This document shows positions 17,296 to 24,347 of a stretch of 64,000 nt of DNA, in pieces. The notes below the pieces were generated by a model. That model was not told the DNA's origin, did no database searches, and saw nothing but the letters and a program-made list of their open reading frames with translations. Made by a program: the position numbers and the translations under genes. The DNA is from Shewanella marinintestina (GTDB lineage Bacteria > Pseudomonadota > Gammaproteobacteria > Enterobacterales > Shewanellaceae), in the NCBI RefSeq assembly GCF_023283845.1, contig NZ_JAKILC010000018.1:52015-116014 (forward strand), read 5' to 3'. Position 1 is the stretch's first letter, and every line of letters begins with the position of its first letter.

Positions 17296-18065
17296 CTAAC
17301 AAACCTGATACCCCTGAAATCAATTTTAAAGCCAAGATAAAGCAGCATATAGAAAACCAATCATTAAGTGACAGCGGCATTGCAAGAGTGGAGGCGCTAC
17401 TGACTGATATTGAGCAAAGTGAGCTTTTATCTGTAGGCATAAAAAACGGCGCTAAAAATTGCGATAATAAGAATACTCAAGCTGATACTGCTGCTGAGTT
17501 AGCAAATGAGCCCAGAAATAGAGGTTGGCATAGTTATCGATCAAAGCCGCTGCTGACAGTGGCAGCAAGTATTTTTTTATTGATAGTACTGGGTGCGCAG
17601 TTTTATTCGCATATTATTTGGCAATCGAAATTGGGGAATCCTTTTGGTAGCGCTAAGTCATCGTTGATACGGCAGACAATGGATTGGAAGATTGCCGAGG
17701 AAGTGGCAAAAAACCATATCAAGATGAAGCCATTAGAGGTGCAAACGCAAAGGCTATCCGATTTACGAGATTATTTTATCCAATTAGATTTTAAATTGGT
17801 TAGCTCAAGACTAATAACTAACAATAGTCAGATGTTGGGGGGGCGTTATTGCTCTATTCAAGGTTTGACAGCTGCGCAAATCCGCTTTGTCGAACAAGAT
17901 AAAGCCATTACCTTATACGAGGTGCAATATGACCAAAGCTTATATGGCAAGCTGCCAATGATTGAAGCGGGTGATAAGCCCATTGAACATATTGTTAGGG
18001 GCGTCTTAGTGTCTATTTGGGTTGAAAAGGGCTTATTGATGGCCTCGGCTCGTTCAATTGAGTAA
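17292..18065 (+). CDS. Membrane protein, probable anti-sigma factor
   Basis: A 257-residue single-pass protein. Residues 1-80 are a polar cytoplasmic segment, 86-104 a transmembrane helix, and 105-257 a periplasmic domain. Position argues for an anti-sigma role: it overlaps the ECF sigma gene by four bases. There is no HxxxCxxC zinc anti-sigma motif; the N-terminal part has a lone Cys57. The periplasmic part has one cysteine (Cys187) in GGRYCSIQGLTAAQIRF. I infer a sensor of periplasmic copper or related stress, but the domain has no family I can name with certainty. Last gene of the operon. Confidence 0.65.
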   Translation: MTNKPDTPEINFKAKIKQHIENQSLSDSGIARVEALLTDIEQSELLSVGIKNGAKNCDNKNTQADTAAELANEPRNRGWHSYRSKPLLTVAASIFLLIVLGAQFYSHIIWQSKLGNPFGSAKSSLIRQTMDWKIAEEVAKNHIKMKPLEVQTQRLSDLRDYFIQLDFKLVSSRLITNNSQMLGGRYCSIQGLTAAQIRFVEQDKAITLYEVQYDQSLYGKLPMIEAGDKPIEHIVRGVLVSIWVEKGLLMASARSIE

Positions 18066-18085
18066 CCGCTTTACTAGAACATTTA

Positions 18086-18125
18086 AACAGGGGCTGAGGC
18101 AATAGTGTTAAAGCCCCTGTTAAAA
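18086..18125 (+). terminator. Terminator closing the bufferin-like operon
   Basis: Stem AACAGGGGCT / AGCCCCTGTT with a loop of about 17 bases, 20 bases after the last stop. The trailing sequence is AT-rich but has no long T-run, so efficiency is uncertain. It lies between convergent genes. Confidence 0.55.
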
Positions 18126-18143
18126 TAAGACCTGTTCATTATT

Positions 18144-18611
18144 CTATTGTTGTGCAGCACCTGTATCTCTGCGGTATAGCTGCCACTGCTCGATTTGCTC
18201 TCCACTCGGTAAGGTACAAATGCTAGTGGTTAAGTCCACAGTACCACCTTGTTCGATACAGTTTTTAGTTGCCGGGTTCGGCAAACCGACCTGAGGCTTA
18301 TGTTCTACGCTCGTTGTTGCTGCTTCTGTTCTTTGTGGATGATCTTTACGATACAAGGTCCACTCCTCTATACGTTCGCCACTTGGTAAGCTGCAATAGC
18401 CTACTTCACCCTGAGCTTGCTTCTCAATATCCACTGTTCCGCCTAGCGATACGCAGTAAGTTGAAGCGGGATTGGCAAGCTGAACTTGGCTTTTGACTTC
18501 TACTGAGTCTACCGGTTCTTTAGGGGCGGGATTACAGCCAGCTAGCAGTAGGATGGCTGTTGCGATAGCAGTGATTTTTACATATTGAGTTTGTAGTATA
18601 CGAGTATTCAT
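18144..18611 (-). CDS. Lipoprotein with two DUF333 domains
   Basis: A 155-residue lipoprotein: signal peptide with lipobox LLAGC, lipidated Cys at about residue 26. The mature part holds two copies of the same 40-residue unit: NPASTYCVSLGGTVDIE...YCSLPSGERIEEW (residues 48-86) and NPATKNCIEQGGTVDLT...CTLPSGEQIEQW (residues 111-145), each with two cysteines that should pair. This is the DUF333 'putative hemolysin' domain, whose function is unclear. Most DUF333 proteins have one copy, so this is an internal duplication. It converges with the metal-peptide operon; no functional link is evident. Confidence 0.85.
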   Translation of the reverse strand: MNTRILQTQYVKITAIATAILLLAGCNPAPKEPVDSVEVKSQVQLANPASTYCVSLGGTVDIEKQAQGEVGYCSLPSGERIEEWTLYRKDHPQRTEAATTSVEHKPQVGLPNPATKNCIEQGGTVDLTTSICTLPSGEQIEQWQLYRRDTGAAQQ

Positions 18612-18985
18612 TAGCGACTCCGTGCGAGTTTTAGCAGGCTTGATATTAGGTTGATAATGTTACTAACGTAATAACAGCCTAAAAGGGTTATTCCATTGAA
18701 TATTAATTTACGGAAGCTTTTTCTCGAGTTCAAGTCAGTCGTTGTAACCCATTTGTCTTAACTGTAAGTATAAAAATTGAAGTTTATTATGTTTATTCGC
18801 TATAACGACTTCACCGTTCTCTTTGGATAATTATTCTTTTTTATAGCTGGTTAGTAATATTTGGTATTGACGTAATAGGTTTTTGCGATATATCCAATCG
18901 ATAAAGACCGCTTCTTTTAACTGACAATATCGCTCAAACTGTTTTTGGGCAGAAAGAGCGTACGTTGTTAATTAAGAGAATACTC
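18612..18985. other. Intergenic region before the catalase gene
   Basis: This 374-base gap holds the DUF333 gene promoter at its left end and the catalase promoter at its right end. It is AT-rich. A plausible promoter is at 18867-18894. I looked for an OxyR site and did not find one with correct spacing. No small gene or RNA is evident. Confidence 0.5.
18867..18894 (+). promoter_or_regulatory. Candidate sigma-70 promoter of the catalase gene
   Basis: TTGACG (18867-18872) and TATATC (18889-18894), 16 bases apart, lie about 90 bases before the catalase ATG. Confidence 0.4.
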
Positions 18986-20500
18986 ATGGAAATAGTAAAA
19001 AAAGCAGGCTTCGCCCTATCACTGGGTTTAGTTGCTGTTAATGCCCAGGCTGACACCTTAACTCGTGATAATGGTGCTCCAGTTGGAGATAACCAAAATT
19101 CAATTACGGCAGGTAGTCATGGCAGCGTATTGCTACAAGACGTCCAATTAGTCCAGAAGCTACAAAGATTTGCGCGAGAAAGGATCCCTGAGCGAGTCGT
19201 GCATGCTAGAGGAACTGGTGTTCATGGCGAGTTTGTTTCTAGCAGTGACTTGAATGAGTTGACCCAAGCAGCACCATTTGCGAAAGAAGGCAAAATCACA
19301 CCGGTTTTTGTTCGATTTTCTACAGTTATTCATTCAAAAGGCTCTCCTGAAACACTGCGTGACCCTCGTGGATTTGCTACACGTTTTTACTCCGAACAAG
19401 GTAATTGGGACCTAGTGGGTAATAACCTGCCCGTTTTCTTTATTCGAGATGCGATAAAGTTTCCCGATATGGTGCATTCACTAAAGCCATCGCCAATTAC
19501 TAACCTTCAAGATCCAAACCGTTTCTTTGACTTTTTTAGTCATGAATCGACGGCTACTAACATGCTAACGTGGGTTTATACCAACTTGGGTACCCCTTCT
19601 AGCTACCGAAAAATGGATGGCTGGGGAGTACACGCTTACAAGTTCATTAATGATGAGCATCAAGTTAAATACGTTAAGTTTCATTGGAAAAGCCAGCAGG
19701 GGGTTGAAGGCTTACGCCCAGATGAAGTAGTTAAAATTCAGGGGCAAAACTTCAATCACCTAACAGAGGATCTGTATAGCGAGATCAATCAAGGCAACTA
19801 CCCAAAGTGGGATCTTATGGTCAAGGTATTGCGCCCAGAGGATCTCAACAAGTTTGATTACAACCCGCTTGATGCAACAAAGATGTGGCTAGATGTGCCT
19901 GAAACCAAAGTCGGAACTATGACGTTGAACCGCGTACCGACCAACTTCTTTCAAGAAACAGAACAAGCCGCTTTTGCACCTTCTAATTTAATTCCCGGAA
20001 TTGAACCGTCAGAAGATAAGTTACTTCAGGGACGTATTTTCTCTTACGCCGATACACAGCTTTATCGACTAGGGGCTAATTTGTCTCAGCTACCTATTAA
20101 CCAGCCTAAAGTGCTGGTGGCTAATCATAACCAAGAAGGGGCGGCTAACTATGGTTACACAAGCTCTGATGTGAATTACCAGCCAAGCAAGCAGTTAGCG
20201 TTAGTTGAAGAACCGCGATACCGCGCAGTGCAGACACCGCTTTCGGGCACTGTGCAGCAAGCTGTGATAGCTAAGCAAGATAACTTTACTCAAGCAGGTG
20301 TTTTGTATCGTAGTTTGAGCAAACAAGATAAGCAGGATCTGATCACTAATCTGTCGGGTGACTTAGGTAAGGTGCAAGACACCGATGTTAAGCATCAAAT
20401 GCTGAGCTACTTCTATCTGGCCGATAAAGATTTTGGTAAACGTTTAACCCAATCTGTATCGGGTGATTTAGGTGAAGTGAAAAGGCGGGCCAATATTTAA
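18986..20500 (+). CDS. katB: Periplasmic haem catalase
   Basis: Small-subunit monofunctional catalase that dismutates hydrogen peroxide. The preferred ATG (18986, AAGAGA upstream) gives 504 residues with a Sec signal peptide ending NAQA near residue 22, so the enzyme is exported, as in KatB of Pseudomonas. A TTG start at 18965 is less likely. Key motifs: catalytic His in ERVVHARGTGVHGEF near residue 60, Asn in VGNNLPVFFIRD near residue 133, and haem-ligand Tyr in RIFSYADTQLYRLG near residue 345. The next gene encodes a secreted ankyrin protein, a pairing also known in Pseudomonas. The symbol is by analogy. Confidence 0.93.
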   Translation: MEIVKKAGFALSLGLVAVNAQADTLTRDNGAPVGDNQNSITAGSHGSVLLQDVQLVQKLQRFARERIPERVVHARGTGVHGEFVSSSDLNELTQAAPFAKEGKITPVFVRFSTVIHSKGSPETLRDPRGFATRFYSEQGNWDLVGNNLPVFFIRDAIKFPDMVHSLKPSPITNLQDPNRFFDFFSHESTATNMLTWVYTNLGTPSSYRKMDGWGVHAYKFINDEHQVKYVKFHWKSQQGVEGLRPDEVVKIQGQNFNHLTEDLYSEINQGNYPKWDLMVKVLRPEDLNKFDYNPLDATKMWLDVPETKVGTMTLNRVPTNFFQETEQAAFAPSNLIPGIEPSEDKLLQGRIFSYADTQLYRLGANLSQLPINQPKVLVANHNQEGAANYGYTSSDVNYQPSKQLALVEEPRYRAVQTPLSGTVQQAVIAKQDNFTQAGVLYRSLSKQDKQDLITNLSGDLGKVQDTDVKHQMLSYFYLADKDFGKRLTQSVSGDLGEVKRRANI

Positions 20501-20685
20501 CCGTCATTAATACCTATAGGGCTGGTGTTAACTATTTTTAAAAAAGTCCCGTGAGGCGCGTGTTGCTCTGTTCTGCCCAGTTTAGAGTGCGTCTTGCGGG
20601 CAACCATAATACCGATAACTCAGTTGATAATGGTGATTCATCGGCAGTCTATTGGGTTTAGGTCTGGACTATGGAGATCTAGTTT

Positions 20686-21285
20686 ATGTATCAGTATTTT
20701 TCAGTGAAACAAAATCTTGCTTTGGTTTGGCTGACGCTTGTAGCCATTTTTTTTAGCACCAGTGATGTGCTGGCCAAGTCTACAGTTACTGTTCAGCCTA
20801 GTTTGGCAGACAAGTATGTTGGCGTAGATAAGGCTGTTACGACAGAAGAACGCAGTGATTTAGAAGAGAAGTATCAACTTGGCTACACTCAGCTTTTAGT
20901 GAATTACTTTTTCGCGGCCGCAAGAACGGGCGACGTTGAAGTGCTAGCTCATTTTGTTGACTCAGGGTTTCCAATTGATCAGCGTAATAGCGAGAGTTAT
21001 ACCGCTCTAATGGTTGCGGCTTATCATGGGCAACAACAAGCTACTGCAGTCTTATTGGAGCAAGGAGCCAATGCATGTTTGCAAGATAAGCGTGGCAATA
21101 CTGCTATTATGGCAGCAGTTATTAAGGCTGAATTTGAAATTATAACGCAACTATACCGCCAAGAGTGCGAAGCTGGGCTAACCAATAAATCGGGAATGAC
21201 GTTAGAAGAGTTTGCTAGATACTGGGGGCAAGGAGATAAGCTTAAGGATGCGAGCATCGCAGCAAAAAAACAAACGCAACCTTAA
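20686..21285 (+). CDS. Secreted ankyrin-repeat protein (AnkB-like)
   Basis: A 199-residue protein with an N-terminal signal sequence (hydrophobic residues 10-28, probable cleavage after VLA near 30) and two to three ankyrin repeats from about residue 80: FFAAARTGDVEVLAHFVDSG, YTALMVAAYHGQQQATAVLL and NTAIMAAVIKAEFEIITQLY. Ankyrin domains bind proteins. In Pseudomonas aeruginosa a periplasmic AnkB encoded next to katB is needed for full catalase activity, so a helper role for the catalase is likely here. It lies 185 bases after the catalase gene, with GGAG before the ATG. Confidence 0.82.
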   Translation: MYQYFSVKQNLALVWLTLVAIFFSTSDVLAKSTVTVQPSLADKYVGVDKAVTTEERSDLEEKYQLGYTQLLVNYFFAAARTGDVEVLAHFVDSGFPIDQRNSESYTALMVAAYHGQQQATAVLLEQGANACLQDKRGNTAIMAAVIKAEFEIITQLYRQECEAGLTNKSGMTLEEFARYWGQGDKLKDASIAAKKQTQP

Positions 21286-21298
21286 GGCTGCGTTTTTG
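21273..21298 (+). terminator. Terminator after the ankyrin gene
   Basis: AACGCA / TGCGTT stem with additional inner pairing and a T-run. It overlaps the stop codon of the ankyrin gene. Confidence 0.65.
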
Positions 21299-21355
21299 AT
21301 TTATCTCGTCGGTGGATATAGGAAGACCCCGACGGGTTAAAATAAAACTAAGTGG

Positions 21356-22126
21356 TTAGCCGCATACCTTACATTGTGGCATCTTCGGTAGTTTCATTTC
21401 GCGAAATTCCATGGTCATGGCATCGATCATCAAAATACGTCCCGCTAAGGTTTTCCCCATATTGGTGATCACTTTAATGGCTTCTACCGCTTGGAGACAA
21501 CCAATCATACCCACCACAGGTGCCAATATGCCTGATTCAACACAGCTAAGCTGTTGCTCACCAAATAGTTTACTGAAACAATGATAGCAAGGTGTGCTGT
21601 CTTGATAGTCAAATACAGTGACCATGCCTTCCATACGAATTGCGGCTGCTGAAATCAACGGTTTTTTATGCTTAAAGCAACTCTGGTTGAGTTGTTCCCG
21701 CACTGCAACGTTATCGGTGCAATCCATAATGATGCTGTGCTGCTCTACAAGCGCTTCGATTTCATGATCATCGAGAACTGCGTTGATAGTATTAATTTCG
21801 ATATGTGGATTTAGCGCCGTTAAGCTCTGTTGCGCTGAATCGACCTTTGCTTGGCCTACATTGGCATCTTGATGTAAAACTTGTCTCTGTAAGTTTGAGA
21901 TCTCAACGGTGTCAAAATCCACTAAGGTCATTGAACCTGCACCAGCCACAGCTAGATACTGGCTCGCTGCACAACCTAAACCGCCAGCACCAATGATCAA
22001 TACCTTGGCTTGCTTAAGCTTTTCTTGGCCGTCGAAATCCATCGATTTAATCGATATTTGGCGGCTGTAACGTAAAATCTCAGCGTCAGATAATATTTCA
22101 TCCGTTGCCGGTTGTTCGGTAGACAT
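21356..22126 (-). CDS. moeB: Molybdopterin-synthase adenylyltransferase
   Basis: ThiF/E1-type enzyme that adenylates the C-terminal glycine of MoaD during molybdopterin synthesis. The 256 residues contain the nucleotide-binding GAGGLGCAASQYLAVAG near residue 48, the catalytic region DCTDNVAVREQLNQ and two zinc CxxC pairs (CYHC near 186 and CKVC at the C-terminus). There is no rhodanese tail. The ATG at 22126 is preferred over the in-frame TTG just before it. It lies 36 bases behind moeA on the same strand. Confidence 0.94.
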   Translation of the reverse strand: MSTEQPATDEILSDAEILRYSRQISIKSMDFDGQEKLKQAKVLIIGAGGLGCAASQYLAVAGAGSMTLVDFDTVEISNLQRQVLHQDANVGQAKVDSAQQSLTALNPHIEINTINAVLDDHEIEALVEQHSIIMDCTDNVAVREQLNQSCFKHKKPLISAAAIRMEGMVTVFDYQDSTPCYHCFSKLFGEQQLSCVESGILAPVVGMIGCLQAVEAIKVITNMGKTLAGRILMIDAMTMEFREMKLPKMPQCKVCG

Positions 22127-22165
22127 CAATTGGGTCTCTTCAACTAAATCAGTACAGTGTTTGCG

Positions 22166-23410
22166 TTAGCAAAGCACACCATTAAAAGGTTCTACAGTGA
22201 CTTGAGCACCATTACTTAGGCCATCACAATCTTGCGCTAAGATAATAAAGCAATTTGCCAAGGTCATTGAGGTCAGCATGCCTGAGCCTTGGCCACCGGT
22301 AATTGCGACTTCAGCTTCACCTGCTGCGTTATAACTTAAAATGGCACGTTGGTATTCTACACGACCTGCGTGTTTGCGGATCTCGCCTTTTAAGGTTGCC
22401 GTTAGAGTTACTGGTTTTGTTTGTGGTAAGCCCTGCATTTTGGTTAATAATGGCCATACTAGTTTATAGAATGTCACCATTGAAGATACTGGATTCCCCG
22501 GCAGTCCGCAGAATACGGCGTTACCTAAGTGACCAAAAGCAAAAGGTTTGCCTGGCTTAATAGCCAGTTTCCAAAAAGTAATTTCACCCTCTTCGTCTAA
22601 AATCTGCTTAGTGTAATCAGCATCACCAACTGATACACCGCCAGATGTCAGCACCATATCGGCACACTCTGAGGCAGTCTTAAAGGCTTGGCGAATGGCT
22701 TCTTTGTCGTCTTCAATAACGCCCAAATCGATCCATTCAATATTGCCACGGCTCAGCAGACCTTGAATACTATAGCGATTAGAGTCGTAGATCTGGCCTG
22801 GGCCCAGTTCGCTGCCAACAGGGCGCAGTTCATCACCGGTTGAGAAAAATGCCACTTTAACAATACGTTTAACACGTAACTGGCTAGCGCCGATAGTTGC
22901 CAGTACGCCCATTTCTGCGGCACCAATTAAGGTGCCAGCGGTTAATACTTTGGTGCCACTTGTAAGTTCTTCACCACGGTAGCGTACATTGGCACCCAGC
23001 TCTTTAGGGGCTTCAATACTGATTTGGTCACCATCAGCACTGACTTTTTCTTGCATCTGCACAGTGTCATAGCCACTTGGTAGTGGTGCGCCAGTCATTA
23101 TACGAACGCAGCCACCTGCAATGCACTTACCTGTAAAAGGGTGACCCGCAAAAGACTGGCCAATAAGTTTTAGCGGAGAACCTGCATTAAGATCGGCAAA
23201 ATTAAAGGCGTAGCCGTCCATCGCAGAGTTGTTAAATGGCGGGAGATCAATATGTGAGGCAAGATCTTCGGCGAGAACTCGGCCTAACGCTTGCGGTAAT
23301 GTCACGACTTCAGAGTCTGTGATTGGCTTAACTTGTTCTAATAGTTTAACGATAGCCTGATCGGGATGCATGAGGCTAGGTTGAGAACATGGATCTGCAT
23401 GAGTCTGCAT
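22166..23410 (-). CDS. moeA: Molybdopterin molybdenumtransferase
   Basis: Inserts molybdate into adenylylated molybdopterin to form the molybdenum cofactor. The 414 residues match the family. Seen are PPFNNSAMDGYAF near residue 60, the MoCF-domain loop LTSGGVSVGDADYTK near residue 255 with its GGVS core, and AIKPGKPFAFGHLGNAVFCGLPGNPVSSMVTF near residue 292. AAGGA precedes the ATG by about seven bases. It forms an operon with moeB. Confidence 0.96.
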   Translation of the reverse strand: MQTHADPCSQPSLMHPDQAIVKLLEQVKPITDSEVVTLPQALGRVLAEDLASHIDLPPFNNSAMDGYAFNFADLNAGSPLKLIGQSFAGHPFTGKCIAGGCVRIMTGAPLPSGYDTVQMQEKVSADGDQISIEAPKELGANVRYRGEELTSGTKVLTAGTLIGAAEMGVLATIGASQLRVKRIVKVAFFSTGDELRPVGSELGPGQIYDSNRYSIQGLLSRGNIEWIDLGVIEDDKEAIRQAFKTASECADMVLTSGGVSVGDADYTKQILDEEGEITFWKLAIKPGKPFAFGHLGNAVFCGLPGNPVSSMVTFYKLVWPLLTKMQGLPQTKPVTLTATLKGEIRKHAGRVEYQRAILSYNAAGEAEVAITGGQGSGMLTSMTLANCFIILAQDCDGLSNGAQVTVEPFNGVLC

Positions 23411-23757
23411 CTATCTATCCTTGGGACGTTAATCGGAACGTTAAGTAAAAACGAATATAGTGCATTATGCCATGGTGATTACAGATGGCTATGATCTGCG
23501 CGGCAGTTTTTAAACACAATTAAAATAGAATAGTCATTAATGGCAATCATTAAGTTAGGGCTATTTGAAGTCTAACAAGCGCCTTAAGTCTGATTTAACT
23601 GACTTTTTTGTTAAAAAAGATCGTAATCAAGGTAACTTGAAATGCTGTAAATGAAAACTATTATTATTTAATTAACAATCACTTAAGTAAATTTTATTGC
23701 AATTATTAACTAGCTTGATAACAATGTGCGATAAACCGAAAGCATTAAGGATTTGAT
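23411..23757. other. Intergenic region between moeA and ferritin genes
   Basis: This 347-base gap between divergent genes is very AT-rich, especially 23620-23730. Short stretches resemble a Fur site but none is good enough to call. It must carry promoters for moeA and ftn. I see no gene, repeat or RNA structure I can support. Confidence 0.4.
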
Positions 23758-24285
23758 ATGTTGGCCCAGAAGATGATTGACCAGTTAAATGACCAGATCA
23801 ATATGGAGTTCTTCTCCTCTAACCTTTACCTGCAAATGAGTGCATGGTGTGAAGATAAAGGGTTTGAAGGTGCAGCTAAGTTCATGCGCGCTCATGCTGA
23901 CGAAGAGATGGGCCATATGCAGCGTTTATTTACTTACGTGAGTGAAACAGGTGGTATGCCATTACTAGGGACGATTGAAGCTCCGCAAGCTGAATTTCCG
24001 TCATTGCTAGCGCTTTTTGAATACACTTATGAGCATGAACAATTAATCACTAAGAAGATTAATGAGCTTGCTCATGCAGCATTCACTAACCAAGATTACT
24101 CAACTTTTAACTTTTTACAGTGGTATGTGTCAGAGCAGCATGAAGAAGAAAAGCTATTTAAGTCTATCGTAGATAAAATCCGCCTAGTGGGTGAAGATGG
24201 TAAGGCGCTATTCTTTGTTGATAAAGACTTGGCACAAATGGCTGTTGAAGAATCAGCAAGCGTAATGACTAGCGCTGCAGAGTAA
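23758..24285 (+). CDS. ftnA: Ferritin (non-haem iron storage)
   Basis: Iron-oxidising, iron-storing protein that assembles into a 24-subunit cytoplasmic shell. The 175 residues carry the ferroxidase ligands Glu17, the ADEEMGHMQ pair around residues 50-53 (Glu, His), Glu94 in YEHEQ and the later EQHEEEKLF segment near 127-131. The length and the absence of a haem-ligand methionine signature fit bacterial ferritin, not bacterioferritin. AAGGA lies eight bases before the ATG. It is a single gene with a strong terminator. Confidence 0.95.
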   Translation: MLAQKMIDQLNDQINMEFFSSNLYLQMSAWCEDKGFEGAAKFMRAHADEEMGHMQRLFTYVSETGGMPLLGTIEAPQAEFPSLLALFEYTYEHEQLITKKINELAHAAFTNQDYSTFNFLQWYVSEQHEEEKLFKSIVDKIRLVGEDGKALFFVDKDLAQMAVEESASVMTSAAE

Positions 24286-24302
24286 GCGTTAGCTTTTGTA
24301 AA

Positions 24303-24331
24303 AAATAGCAGCCACTGGCTGCTATTTTTTT
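24303..24331 (+). terminator. Bidirectional terminator between ftnA and the GGDEF-EAL gene
   Basis: Stem AAATAGCAGCC / GGCTGCTATTT, three-base loop, with A-run before and T-run after, so it can end both converging transcripts. Confidence 0.9.
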
Positions 24332-24347
24332 ATCTATGGTTGTATTG

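Noticed and set aside
18840..18895. Possible OxyR site before the catalase gene
   Set aside because: An ATAG occurs, but the four quarter-sites with seven-base spacing are not present.
20501..20685. Possible RNA gene between catalase and ankyrin genes
   Set aside because: I found no stable paired structure, promoter or terminator to support it.
23530..23750. Possible Fur box upstream of ferritin
   Set aside because: Only short AT-rich matches such as ATGGCAATCATTA; too weak in such AT-rich DNA.
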